Assembly (NCBI RefSeq): GCF_030035675.1
Contig: NC_084486.1
Location: forward strand, 64,068,730 to 64,132,729
Origin: Rhineura floridana
Taxonomy: Eukaryota > Chordata > Lepidosauria > Squamata > Rhineuridae
DNA length: 64,000 nucleotides
Direction: 5' to 3'
Shown here: positions 33,663-45,752 of the stretch, piece after piece
Numbering within the stretch: position 1 is the first letter of the stretch
Layout: every line of letters begins with the position of its first letter
Program-made: the position numbers and the translations under genes
Notes under the pieces: model-generated
What the model saw: the letters and a program-made list of their open reading frames with translations, nothing else
Database searches by the model: none
Told to the model about the DNA's origin: nothing

Positions 33663-35433
33663 CCTTAGTCTTTCCTCATAGGAACAAAAGCCACCCTACT
33701 TCAGACCCTTGAATAAGTCATTTGTCCTTTTCTGTACCTTTCCCAGCGCTTAAGGCATTCTTTTTGAAGAGAAGCTGACCCCAACGGTACACCATTTACT
33801 ATGTGCATGACGTGTATAATGATCTCACCCTAGAAATGCTTGTAAGGACCAGTGGCTTTAATGCCCGATGAAGAATGTTGCGCAACTGTAAAACCTGCCT
33901 GTTGTAACACCGACTGAAGTTTAAGAAAAGCCATCCCCCCACCCCCATTTTGAAGAACAAAGCGCAAGCCTTGCTCCCATGAACCTGATAATTTGTGTGG
34001 TGAAGTCTGGTGAACAGGACAGAACAGGATTATAAAGTGGTGTGTCGTTCGGGAGGCAGAGAATGAAGGCAATCCTTTCTCCCAGCTCTGGAGGCGACCC
34101 AAGTTCCGTACCACTGGAAACAGAACTGCTAAACAGCTTCCTTATCCTAAGCGCCCTGTGTGGAAACAGGTGCTCCTGGCGTCCGTCTGTGTGCTTTGGA
34201 TTGGAGTTATGGTTTCGGTCCTGTTGTGCTGGTGATATGCTAAACCTGTTAGGGCACTGCTCAAAATAAGGGTGCTTGTTCTTACTGCTTCCAAGTTGCT
34301 CAGGACAGCAGGCATGGTTCTCCTTCACCCTTTTTACCTTTGATTGGTTCAAAGTCATCCAATGAGCTCCATGACTAAATAGGGATTTGAACCTGGGTCT
34401 CCCTGGTTTAACCACTACACCCAGAAGTATAGTGGCAAATTCAGAAGAGCAGGATCTCTTCATATTTGTCACAGCGACGTCCCCCTTTTTTGCTGCTGGG
34501 TCGAGAATGAGATCCTTGTTAATGCCTTCTCCCACAACAACAGATATCCCTAGGAGCCAATAAACAGGAAAGGGGAGGGTGTTAGCTGCTGAGAAGAGTC
34601 TTCTCAATGACTGACTCACCTCCTTTCACTCTGATTGGCTCTAATCAGCAGGAAAGGAAAAGGAAGCATGTTAGAAGACTTTTCTCAGTAGCTAACATAC
34701 TCCCTTTTCATGCTGATGGTCTCATAGGATGCTGAAGACATAGGGACCCTGCTAGGACCCTGCTCCCAAAAACGTAAAGGGTCTAAGACCCCTGAGACCC
34801 TGGATGACTACACCCCTGACTACATCATATCACTCTTTATTCTGAGATATACCGTTTCAGACGGCATTTTTTGTTGGGGGGAGACATTTTCGAATGCTTC
34901 CCCCCTTTTTTTTAATCCTCCCAACATGAATTAAACGAACACATTAGGGAGAGGTCTGCTAAGCCCTTCTCTTTGATGAGCCAGTCTTCTATCTTCAGGG
35001 AGTGTTGTTGATGTTTTCCAGGTATGAGAAAGCAATAACAAATGGAATCTCCCACGTGCTATTTAAAGGAGTACAGATCACAACTCAAGAACTCTAATTC
35101 ACTACCACCTAATTCTGCATAACTGGTACAGCTGCCCATGCCTGGGTGTCAGAGACCAATCCAAAGCATCTCCAGGTTTGTTCTAACATGCAGCTAGACA
35201 CATCTTGTGCAGTGGCAAAAAATAAATAAATCTGTGCACTATGAAATAGGTTTTTGTGCAGTTGTGCATAGGGGATTTACTAAGGATTAGTGTCTAAAAA
35301 AGAAATACACAAGAAAAGATACAAAGAAAATGAAGATAAATACTGGCTCCTTTCAAATCTTCATAATCTTATACTATTAGTCAGTGCTTTTTTGGGGGGG
35401 GGTGAGGTGCCAGTACCCATATATTGATAAAAG
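33663..35433. other. Intergenic DNA with a SINE scrap
   Basis: A tRNA-derived SINE scrap lies on the minus strand at 34357-34430 (GGGATTTGAACCTGGGTCTCC). A T-rich and G-rich run lies near 35385-35400. No gene was recognised. An open frame on the minus strand at 33921-34619 has no recognisable domain and overlaps this SINE scrap, so I do not call it. Confidence 0.4.
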
Positions 35434-36410
35434 TGTTGGAAGTGGGGCAAGAGCAACTCTTGTTTTGTTCTTTTGTTTATGTTCCAGAAGGGAGATAGAG
35501 TTAGGGTCCTCCAGATGAATAGGCTTGATTACCTTTACCTGTGATGCTCTGACTGACTTCCTGTTGGAATGTATGAGGTTCAACTCCAACTTGGTGGGTT
35601 GAGGCTGCATGGGGTTAATAAGGGTAGCTAGAGAGCTAGACCTCTTGCTGGTTGAGGCTATACCTATCCCTTTGATCCTCTGCCGTCTCTCCCCTTCCTG
35701 CTAGGCTGATAAGCAAAGGAATGTTGATCCCAGTTCCTTCCCGCCTTTCTCAGTGTTCTCTTTCTCTCGAGAGGGGAGCAGACATCTTCTCTTTGTCTCT
35801 CCTCTCAACCAGGATGAGGGCGAGCACTGGGACCAGTTAGCTAGATATAGAACTCTTTCCTATCAAGCGCGTACTCCAGAATAAAGTAGTTGTTTCTTAT
35901 TTTAAAGCTACAAAGTCTCTGTCTGACTAATTTGCAGGGAAGGTAGAATCTTAGCAAAGATTCAAACACACACAGACTAAGCTCGCTCAATACTCTCCGT
36001 TCCGCAGTGCTATGCAACTCTGCTACGCATCTCAATAGAGAATTCTGACACTTCCTTCCATCGCTAGACTGATACGTTTTTAGGGAAGCTTGTCTGCCCC
36101 TCCTCCTTCCGCCCTCTCTTCTCCGACTGTCCGGGAGAAAGGAGACACCTTTGTCTCTGCTCTCTCTGTCCTAGCCATGAGGGCAATTCCCACGCCTGGG
36201 TATTGGGCTTCCAACTTAGTTAGTTAGAACTAGTTATGCCTTTCTATCTACTATGTATTTCTAAAAATAAAGTAGCATTTCTGATTTTACAAAGTCTTAA
36301 GTCTCAGTGATCCCAATGCAGGGTAAAAGCCTGCTTTCTTAGGTAAACGCACACATACTCGCATTTCAGACTGCTGTTACTCTCTGCTTAACTAATTTAG
36401 CACCACAACA
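35434..36410 (+). mobile_element. Outer copia LTR (type A), AAAAG duplication
   Basis: TGTTGGAAGTGGGGC to CACCACAACA, flanked by AAAAG (35429-35433 and 36411-36415), split by a type-B LTR. Confidence 0.85.
35562..36050 (+). mobile_element. Inner copia LTR (type B), CTTCC duplication
   Basis: A 489-bp LTR, TGTTGGAATGTATGAGG to AATTCTGACA, flanked by CTTCC (35557-35561 and 36051-36055). It is nearly identical to the copy at 21152-21665. Here a type-B LTR is younger than a type-A one, whereas elsewhere type A interrupts other LTRs, so the subfamilies overlapped in time. Confidence 0.9.
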
Positions 36411-36502
36411 AAAAGCACTGTGGGTGCCAGCACAAAATGGCTGGCATAGACAGCAAAAAAAAAAAAAAAAAAAAAAGGTGTAGGTACCCCTTACTGGTGA
36501 GT

Positions 36503-36726
36503 TAAAATGGAAAGTCTTCAAGTCAATTCCGACTTATGGTGACCCTATGAATAAGGTTTTCATGGTAAGTGGTATTCAGAGGGGGCTTACCATTGCCTTC
36601 CTCTGAGGCTGAGAGGCAGTGACTGGCCCATGGTCACCCAGTGAGCTTCATGGCTGTGTGGGGATTCGAACCCTGGCATCCCAGGTCGTAGTCCAACACC
36701 TTAACCACTAGACTACACTGGCCCTC
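36503..36726 (-). mobile_element. Sauria-type SINE with 11-bp duplication
   Basis: Minus-strand SINE: its tail (CAATTCCGACTTATGGTGACC) is on the left and its tRNA-like head (CAACACCTTAACCACTAG) on the right. TACTGGTGAGT flanks it (36492-36502 and 36727-36737). An A-run of about 25 lies just left at 36452-36476. Confidence 0.9.
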
Positions 36727-36737
36727 TACTGGTGAGT

Positions 36738-37660
36738 ACTGTCACCCAAAAAGCTCTGTTAACAGCATATTATGGGACAAATTTCTTGACTAGTTTAGGG
36801 GTGGGCAGTGCACTGGCTGCTTGGAAAAAAGCTTAGAATAAACCCTGAAGCACCTCACTTGGTAGTAAGGCTCACCTACTACTCATTGGAACTTCCAAGA
36901 AGACCAACTACTATTTTAGAATTCCAGCCAAATCCAGATCCAGAGCATCAAAAGGGACTTTGCCACTAGCAGTAGGATGCAAATTTCACTCTAAAAGAGG
37001 TGAGGCTGATGGCTTTGTATTGAGCCATGACTATGCAAATTCAGGAGTTCAAAAGAATTCCAGTCTTCACCCAATTAAAGTAAAGGAATAGAGACAAAAG
37101 TTGTAGTCACAGATATCTCAGAATTATTGAAAGATCTCACGGAAATCAATGGTACGAAACTTTCCTTTGGCTTTGACCCATATCTCCTTTAAGTCTGCCA
37201 TCCTAAACACACTTACTAGAGAGTAAGCTCCATTGAATGTAGTGGGGATTAATTCTGAGTAAACATCCTTACGATGGCACTGTCAACCAAAGTACTTGGA
37301 GTTAAACTGGCTGGGTTCTATTAAGGAGATCAAATTGATTATGGATCTGACCACCCTATTCTGATTTTTTTTTAGCATATTTTACTCAGACATCATTTTA
37401 ATGGAATTCGGTGGAGTTTAATATTAGCCAAAGGTAGTGTTCATAGGGCAGAGGTAGTCAACATGATGCCCTTTAGATGCTGCTGGACTCCAAACTCCCA
37501 TTATGCTTAACCATTGGCTGTGCTGGTTGGGGTTGATGGGAGTTGTAGTCCACACTATCTGGAGGACACCACTTTGACTACCCCTGTTATAGGATTTCTT
37601 CCTTATTCCCACATGTGTTGCAAGTAGGCCAATTAAATGCACTGGGATTTACTTTTTCCT
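36738..37660. other. Intergenic DNA with two MITE copies
   Basis: A TGCAATCC-type palindrome remnant lies at 37197-37280 and a hAT-like palindrome at 37448-37592 (GAGGTAGTCAACATGATGCC to CCACTTTGACTACCCC). No gene was recognised. Confidence 0.45.
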
Positions 37661-37673
37661 AAACATCAAATCA

Positions 37674-38301
37674 AACAGCCAGTGTGGTGTAGTGGTTAGA
37701 GAGTTGGACTTCCAGGGTTTGAATCCCCACACAGGCATGAAGCTCACTGGGTGACCTTGGGCCAGTCACCGCCTCTAAGCCTCAGGGAAAGGCAATGGTA
37801 AACCACCTCTGAATACTGCTTACCATGAAAACCCTATTCATAGTGTCGCCATTAGTTGGAATCAACTTGAAGGCAGTCCAATTCATTTTCAAGCATGATT
37901 GCAAGGGAGTAAATCCCACTGAACTGAAAAAGCATGCAAATGATCAAACCTGCCCTCCCCTCCTCCTCCCTCCTATTCCCTCCCTCTTGTCCATCCCCTC
38001 CCCCTTCCTTCACCCCTCCCTTACCCTCCCCCATCCCCTTCTAATCCCTTCCTTCCCCCCATCCTCCTCTCCCTCCCCTCCCCCCTGGCCAGTTTTACCT
38101 ATCCTAGGACTACAACCTGGGAGCCCAGGATTCAAATGCCCACACAGCCATGAAGCTCATTGGGTGACCTTGGGCCAGACACTACCTCTCAGCCTCAGAT
38201 GAAGGCAATGGTAAACCACCTCTGAATACCGCTTACCATGAAAACCCTATTCATAGGGTCGCCATAAGTCAAAATGACTTGAAGGCAGTCCATTTCCATT
38301 C
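37674..38301 (+). mobile_element. Composite of two Sauria SINEs within one duplication
   Basis: A full SINE (about 37674-37890) and a second SINE lacking its head (about 38104-38301) are separated by a piece of palindromic repeat and a tract of about 160 bp of nearly pure pyrimidine (37938-38095). The whole unit, and not either SINE alone, is flanked by the perfect 13-bp repeat AAACATCAAATCA (37661-37673 and 38302-38314). Confidence 0.7.
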
Positions 38302-38311
38302 AAACATCAAA

Positions 38312-38455
38312 TCATAGAATTAGAAGGTACTCTAGAGGTCATCTAGTCCACCCCTGCTTAAAATACAGAACCTGCAATGCAGGATGCAACTACAGCATCC
38401 CTGACAGATGCTCACCCAGCCTCTGCTTAAGGAGAGCCCACCAAGTGAAGAGAGA
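38312..38455 (+). repeat. CR1 LINE fragment
   Basis: Contains AATCATAGAATTAGAAGG, GGTCATCTAGTCCACCCC and CAGCCTCTGCTTAAG, the consecutive landmarks of a common CR1 3' region. Confidence 0.6.
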
Positions 38456-40030
38456 AAATGAGATGCACAGCCATCAGCCAACAAAACTTTTCAAAGCATG
38501 GGGATCAATATGATCACTTGAAAATGTCTGTGCAATAAACACAAGAGAACCTCCCCATCTCAACATGCAAAAGCCCCCAAAGGGTGGAAACCTTCCTCCA
38601 GCTTCTCACCCATCCTGAGAGGGGGGGTAATGGCTATAGGGTGATAATGTATAACTAATACTCCTTAAGTGATCTCAAATAGGCTCCCTACGTATTTCCC
38701 GGTCTGACTGTTAAAATGGCACACCTGCATATTCGCCTGCTTCTGGATTGCACTGGAACCTCTCCACTTAGGACAAGGGTTGGGGAACCTGTGGACCTCC
38801 AGATATTGTTGGACTCCAACTCCCATCAGCCCCAGCAGGGATGGCCAATGGTTAGGGATGATGGAGTCCCAGTCCAGCATCATCTTGAAAGCAACAGGTT
38901 CCCCATCCCTAAACTTTAGATAAGGTCAAGGATGAAGTCCTTTTTGAATTCCGTCCAGCAACCTCACAGTTTAAGAATAATAACACACCTCTTTTGGAGT
39001 ACAAAATAAAATAATTCTAGTCTTCGTACTTCTTCCTCAAAGCAGGCAAGCCACTTAGATGTTAAATGAAATGGCATCTCTCCCCCCCTGCCCCTAACAA
39101 TTAATATTTGAATGAAATGAGAGGTTCACCCAGATGTAAACAAAAACTGTCATTATTGGACCACACTACCTCTATGTAAATTTTTGCATGCTCAGTACTG
39201 GAAGGATATTGCTAAAATGCAGCATTTTACAGCCCAATCTTATGCCAGCTTTCCTCAAAGTGAGTCTGTGAGTTCAACGAGGCCTACAACCTCAACTCCT
39301 AAAGTAATATAGGACAAGGATTATAGGAAAGGGAAGGCAACGAGTCCTGCGATTAATAGGGCAATCTATAATAGTGCAATCCTAAGCACACTTGCTAGCG
39401 AGTAAGCCCCAGTGTGCTCAGGGAGATTTGCTTCTGAAGAAACATGCTTAGGACTGCACTTTTAAGTGCCCCTGCAATGATCGTTCTGTAGGCCAGCAGA
39501 CGGCAAAAAGTAGACTTGGGTGTACTGGGAGATCTCTGGGTGATTTGAAACAGATCAGCAAGGATTTCTCACTGGCAATGGTTTAAACAATGGTAACAAC
39601 AAAATGACATCTCTCAAAATTATCCTACAGAAATGAAGAGATTTGTGTGTGGAAGGCCTGTGTGTTCTGTTCAGTTTTGGCACTCAGAACAAATTTCTGA
39701 CCTCAGAATTTCTGAATTCTAACTGAATGTCTTTTGCACCACCAGGCTCTGGATGGCAGATCTCAAGGATTCCATTTCAAAAGCGAAACAACAAATCCCG
39801 CAGTCCTAAAGTCTGCACATCCCAGCTCCAGACTCTGAATCTTGGGCCAGCACCTACCCCTCAGAGCCTTGTCACTGAACCTCCACATATCCTGACCCCT
39901 GGCTGTCCCTTGGCAAGAAAGAAAAAATGGGGGGACAGAGAAGAGTAGCTTAATCAGATTGGAGCGTGGAAAGGATAATTTGCCTGCTTGCCAGCATCCC
40001 AAGGTCATCAACACTGACGAAAAGAGCACA
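38456..40030. other. Intergenic DNA with two MITE copies
   Basis: A hAT-like palindrome lies at 38774-38912 (GGGTTGGGGAACCTGTGG to CAACAGGTTCCCCATCCC) and the TGCAATCC palindrome at 39371-39463 (arms AGTGCAATCCTAAGCACAC and GCTTAGGACTGCACT). No gene was recognised. Confidence 0.5.
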
Positions 40031-40200
40031 CAGGAACAATAGATTCATTTGAAACAATATTTTACAGACGTTTGGCGATCAATATGAGCTGCTGTATTAT
40101 GCCGGGGCAATCTGTTAATGCTCTTAATGGGCTTCTCAGTCCGTTTGCACACACTATGCTAAGTCGATAGAGCAAAGTGATTGTTACAGAGACACTTGCA
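40031..40200. promoter_or_regulatory. Candidate conserved regulatory element
   Basis: A repeat-free stretch with GATCAATATGAGC, TGTTAATGCTCTTAATGGGC, AAGTGATTGTTACAGAG and CTAAGTCGATAG. The close spacing of TTAATG-type motifs resembles a developmental enhancer. It lies about 5.5 kb downstream of the HMX3 coding end. Conservation is not tested. Confidence 0.35.
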
Positions 40201-43200
40201 GCAGAATCCGGGGTGCGGGGGGGGAATGGAGGGAGGAGCTCCCGTTTTCAATTTCTGTCTGAAATTATCCCCCTTCACCCCTCTGATCTCAGAATATACT
40301 TAGGTTTATTTGGCCAACTTTCTTTCCTCCTCCAGTCCAACTCGATTCCTTTTCCCCTGCGCCCTTCTCGAGTTCCTTTCCGGGTCCAGGGACTAGGTGC
40401 GAGCCGTTTTTAAAAACAAAAAACCCACGCACACGCGCACTTATCAGCCACCCCCCCAACCTCCTCCCCATAGCAGGAGAATGTTCAAACCAATACCAAC
40501 CTCCTTCAATTCTGCGGCTAAACTCTGCAAGCGGCTGGCTGGTGGCTTCTTAAAGCGGCGACTGCTCTGTGTTCTAATCTCCACTCGCCACAAGCCGGCT
40601 GAATTCTTCCCCCGCCAGATCTGGCGGCCGGGGGAAGTTTTATATCTAGGTGCCTGCTGTTGTCTATACACAGCCAGCCTCTATTTACTCCTAAATAAAA
40701 GAAATACATGTGTGTTGCTGATACAAACACCCAAGCGAGTTCTGTTCACTGGAGCTTTAAAGAAAGGAAGGGGGGGATGTTGAGAGAGACAGAAGGGAAT
40801 AGGGGAAGATAATGTAGTCTCTCTCTCTCTCTCGCATGACAAACAAAGGCAGAGATTTGTCAGAGTCCAATTTCAGCAATAAACAGAAGTGGCGGTGGAG
40901 TGGCTGCAGATTAAGAGAAGGCAGTAACTGCCTTTGAATTGAGACCAAACAGCCTTGCCTTGATGGTTTCCAAGAGATTGTTTGTAACCATTTTTTAAAA
41001 TAAAAATAAAATAAAAGGTACAACAAACCACTGGGACTGAGTAGCTACTTACTGTCCAGTAGAAAGCCCTAGAGAAAGCATGCACTGTGCGTCAAACGGT
41101 TTACATATCCTGATCTCAGGGCAGAGGGTCGGGGAAGGCCTTTTCCCTTCGCCCTGCCTTGAATGGACAAGTGCCGGCCCGGGGGAGAGGAGGCAGCAGC
41201 TCCGATCCAGTGGCTGGCACGCGGGTGCCGAATGAGGACCCTCCTTCTTCCTCAGTCCAGGGCTCGCAGCATCCCTGCCACGCTCGCAACCCGAATCAAG
41301 TTTGCTCAAAGCCAGGGAAGCCTTCCCTGAGGCTCGCCCCCTCGAAGGGGCGCTGGGCTGGGCAGGCCGGCGCAATAACGCGCAGCACTCGCTCTTGGAA
41401 GGACCTTGCTCATTCACCTCTCTTGCTGTTACAGCGTCTCTGATTTCCTGAGGTTTTTTCCTCTTTGTTTTTAAAGAGCAATCCGGCGGACTTGGAGGAG
41501 TCCACCCTGGACCCATCCTAAAGAGAGAGAGAAAAGGTGGATCCTCGGGCCTTGATTCTAGTGAGATACAGACTGAGCTTGAAGGGACTCAAATTATCCT
41601 GGAAGGAAGGGCCTTGCCGGGTGGGATATCCGCAGATCGGAAGAGGACACGCTGCCCTTCCAGCCGGTGACTCCAGTCGGCTGGAGGACGAAAGGAATCG
41701 GGGGCTTGCTGGGGCCCTTCAGAGAGAACGGCCCTTAGTTCCACAAGAGAGCGAAATGTGAGGCTCGGGGGACACACGCGACCTGCCTGCTCCATAATCG
41801 CGCCGAGCCTCGGAGTTTGGAGTGACACTCTGGTTTTGAAGACAGAGAGAACATAAAGTAGGACGTGAGCGGGGGGGGGGGTAGTTTCTGAACAAGGTGC
41901 GTTGGTCATATGAAAGAGGAATTCGTGGCTCAAGATCAGCAGGACCTTCTCCTTATCAACTCACTGTCTAGCTAGCCAAGAGCTCCTATCTGCAGCGTTG
42001 CGATGACATATAAAAACGCAGTAAAAGGAAAGCATCACAACAGCCTTGGCCAACTTGGTGCCCTCCGACCGTCGTTGCACTACAGCTCTCATCAGCCCCA
42101 GATAGCACTGCTGGAGCTGATGAGAGTTGTAGTCCAACGCCATCTGGAGAGCGTCAGGTTGGCGAATGCTGCGTTACAGAGCCTTGATCCCTTCACAGAG
42201 AGGCTGTTGAGGAAGCCAGCCCCTCCCAGCCAACAGATCTGGACTCTGACCATCTTGTTGCAATTTTTATCTGGGATGCTTTCGTGGGGGGCCGGGGCGG
42301 ACGGGGAGGAAGGCTACAGGCAACAGCAGCAGGTGTGACATATAAAAGAAAGATAAAGAAATGGGGGGGGCAACAAGCTTTGCTCGCCTCCAGCTGGTCC
42401 TTTCTCGATTGAGGAAAGGCAGGGTGAGCCAGGAACCGTTTTGGCGGCACTAACCACAAATAGAGAAGTTATTTTTCTCAGCTTTTGATAACATTGCGAG
42501 CGGGTGTTCGCCAATGGAAGGAGGTATTTGCTGTTGCAACAGGTTTTTTAATGGATTGCTAGTGGCTTGGCCCAAAGTTAGTATTGCAAACAGCCAAAAG
42601 GCATCAGCGTGTTTGCAGGTGACACAAGGAAGATCGTATTTTGACTCTGGATTTCTGTTTATTTTCCATTTATCACGCAGGCCAAGAGGTTTTAATTCCA
42701 AACGAAAGGAAAATAAATGGTTATCTTTTCTTCGTAGTCCTTTCTTTCTTTCTTTCTTTGCTGGTGAAACCTTGCCTCAACAGTATACATACACACACAT
42801 ACACAAAATGATTCATGCCAGTTTTCTATAAACCGAAAACGATATTATCTCTCACAGCGGGCCCCAAAGCTCTGTTAAACAACATACGCCCTGTACCAAT
42901 TGAGCTCAAGAGAGGGAACAAAGCAAAACAAAAATCGTCAAGAAAAATACTATCTGGGTAAGTTTTCTCTGGAGTGAATGGCAACAACATGACCTTCCCT
43001 TTCCAATTTTTGAACGGGCTGCAGAAGAGCAAAATTCATTACGAAGTCTGGAGGAAGCAGCAAGAATCAGCATTCCCTCGGAGTCGAACGGAAAGCATCT
43101 GGTTTCTCGTTTAGAACCATTTACGTTGTCTAATCGGATTCAAAGTGTGACTAGAAAGGACTCCCATCCGGGGTTAAGGTGTGGTGACCCAGTCCCTGGG

Positions 43201-44320
43201 AGTTGTGGCTTTGGGACGCCATCCCTGACCTGTCCGGGAACCGAGATAACCTGAAGCCGGAAGTCTAATCCAGGCCCGCGCGCTTGGAGAGCTCCAGCAC
43301 CAGCAACACCTACGCGGCTTGCATCGCCGGAGACTCTTCAAAAGAAAAAATATAACCAAGCGCTGGGCCTTCCTTAATTAGAAGCTTCATTCAGCCAATC
43401 GGATGCAGGCGAAGTAACATTCCAGGGGCTCGGGGTTCTGAGTTCGAATGCTGAGCTGAAGGGGAGGAGGAGACCCCGCGGCGTCCCACAGTTTGCACAA
43501 ACGGCGCACGCGGCCCACTTCGGCGCGCAGAAAGGCTGCAAATCAATCCCTCCCTCTCTTTGACTTTCTCCATCTCTAGCCGTGACGCTATAGAGGGGTT
43601 TTTAACCCTTTGCCTGCGGAGTGTGATGCTCCCAGTCTCCTATCCACCTCAGAACACCGAGGCAGAGAATGGAGAAGGGCCTTCTCCAGAAAGAGGTAGA
43701 GCGCATCGATTCCTGCTACCACAAGAATCTCCCCATTAAAAAAACAATCACGTTTTGTAGAAGAAACGTCCCGCCCCCGCCCCCAACACAGCCGACCAAT
43801 CTATTCTTATTCTTAAACAGAAATGTTGCACCGATTCTCAGATTCAAACCTCCGGGTTCTCTCTCCCCGGAAGCGATGCAACGAGCCTGTAGACTGGAAA
43901 GATCCTCGTCCTCAGAATGTAGTGAAAGGGGTTTGTTTGTTTGTTTGCGCATGGGTGATCTGGAACAGAAATATTTACCTGAGAGCACACTCAAGAGATG
44001 TTCTAAGGCATAGGCGGTTATCCGTAAGTCTGCGAGGGCAGAAAATGCCTTCTAGTCCCAAGCCACAGGCGTGTTCGAGTATGCAGAGGTAGGAAAACTG
44101 CTTTAGAAGAAGTCCCGAATGCGCAGGCAAACCTGTTTTTTTTTTTTTGTAAGAACAATGGCTCCTCTGTTTACCTCTACAGATCCAACAATTCCCCCGG
44201 AGCTGGTGAGGCGGGCTTGTATGAGTCCCACTAGCGAGACGGTTCAAGGCACCTGTTATCTCTGATTTCCCAAAGACCCCTCCTCCCGTTTCTAAAATAA
44301 AAAAACACACCACCATCATC
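40201..44320. other. Repeat-poor DNA downstream of HMX3
   Basis: Single-copy, CpG-bearing sequence with no recognised exon. One hAT-like palindrome lies at 42038-42178 (GCCTTGGCCAACTTGGTGCC to GTCAGGTTGGCGAATGC). Small simple repeats occur at 40820-40833 (CT), 42744-42759 (TTTC) and 44131-44148 (T). The low repeat load compared with 20-39 kb suggests regulatory content. Open frames such as 41049-41516 on the minus strand have no known motif. Confidence 0.45.
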
Positions 44321-44324
44321 ACCA

Positions 44325-45679
44325 GTAATGAACAAGTTTTATTTATTTGTCCCCCGCCTTCCATCACGACACTGAGTTATTATAACAAGATTTTTCTTCA
44401 AATTTTAAAAATAGGACCGATCCCTGCTAGAGAGGGAGAGGAAAAAAAGAGGGGAGGGGAGACTCTGGGGAGGCCCGGAAACAATTTGTCAGACAACAGG
44501 TGAGCAAGACAGACACGAAAGAATTCGAGATCTCCATTCAGGCGAAAACCCACGCCCTCCTTGAAACTGACAAGAAAGCTGTACAGAATAGCAAAGAAGT
44601 TACAATTCGTCTTTAAAGAGACTGATTGTCCATCACTTAAAGCGCCCGACGCACTCGACCTTTTTTGAAGTCTGGAGTTCAGGAGCAGCTGCTTTTTTGC
44701 CGCCCCCTTTTTGCCCCCCTCAATTATTTTGGACACTTCTCCCCCATCAACTCAACCTTTCCTCGCCAACAACCGTCCCCTCCCTACCCCCACCCGCCCC
44801 ACCCCCACACACAGTGCTTTCAGAATTGTACAATATTGCACAGGTCAGCGGTATGAATCAGAGAAGCTGTTCCGAAGAAGGGAGGGTCGACAAAGAGCCA
44901 GGCTCTCCGCCACATCTTTTCCTTGCTTATGAAAAGGAAAGAAAGAAAAATAAAGAAGCGCCCGCCAGGAGTAAAATAACAGAAACGCCATTTGGAAAAA
45001 AGGTGGATGGTACGTGGTGACGCGCGCTGCATTTCTCCTCAAAGATCCGAGAGAACTGGAAACTCGGGAAGAACGAGTACCCACAGACGTTTTCAAAACG
45101 GTACCCGACCCTCAAGGCGAGGAGGGGCCCAAGCGACCGATCTGCCCACCCTTCCGTTTGCCACCAGCATTTGGAGAATTGGCCGGTGAGTCCCCTTCAA
45201 GCCCCCCGCCGCCGCCCTCACCAGGCGAGGATGGTCTTTTGCGCAGCCCTTCTCCATTTTTACACCTCAAATCGAAGCAAACTTTTTTTCTTTTTACAAA
45301 CAAACAAAAGGCAAACCCACGCGCTCTCCTCGACCCACCCCATCCCTGCTTTTACAGAGCCCGGATGGTCGTTCTCTCGGGATCGCTTTATTTGAGCTCA
45401 GGAGCATTTACAGGTACTCCTGAACCGAGAGGAAGGAGGGGAAGTCTCCGCGCGTGGCTTTGCCGCCTGGGCGCACTACTTACGCAGCAACCATCGTTGT
45501 AGCTGCTCCTTGGTGAGCCGATCACTTCGCTGTGGAGGCCTGGCTTGGGTGTGCTGCGAGAGGCAGGCTAGGGTGGCTCTCTCTCAAAGGGGTTCTTAAA
45601 GAAGCCACTCACAGAGGCACAAGGCCATCCCTGATTCTTTCTTTCTTTCCTTCCTTCCCTCCCTTCCTCCCTCCCTGCT

Positions 45680-45710
<31 letters not shown>

Positions 45711-45752
45711 CTCCCTGACTTGTCCCCTATCCGTCTAGGCTAGGCCAAGTCC
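44325..45752 (-). other. HMX3: HMX3 3' untranslated region (predicted)
   Basis: From the HMX3 stop codon the minus strand runs without transposons to a tandem AATAAATAAA (44338-44347), followed 10-40 nt downstream by a GU-rich stretch (GGTGATGATGGTGGTGTG). Together these make a strong distal poly(A) site, giving a 3' UTR of about 1.4 kb. A proximal AATAAA lies at 45387-45392 and would give a UTR of about 380 nt. A TTCC-rich segment (45636-45675) and a CT run (45681-45705) on the plus strand fall inside the UTR. Which site is used needs transcript data. Confidence 0.5.

Noticed and set aside
33921-34619. Minus-strand open frame of 232 codons
   Set aside because: No known motif, and it runs through a SINE scrap. 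Treated as chance.
40600-40690. Possible tRNA or small structured RNA
   Set aside because: No A and B boxes or cloverleaf pairing could be found. The only tRNA-like heads in the window belong to SINEs.
41049-41516. Possible HMX2 exon in CpG-bearing DNA downstream of HMX3
   Set aside because: The translation has no homeodomain and no HMX2 N-terminal motif.
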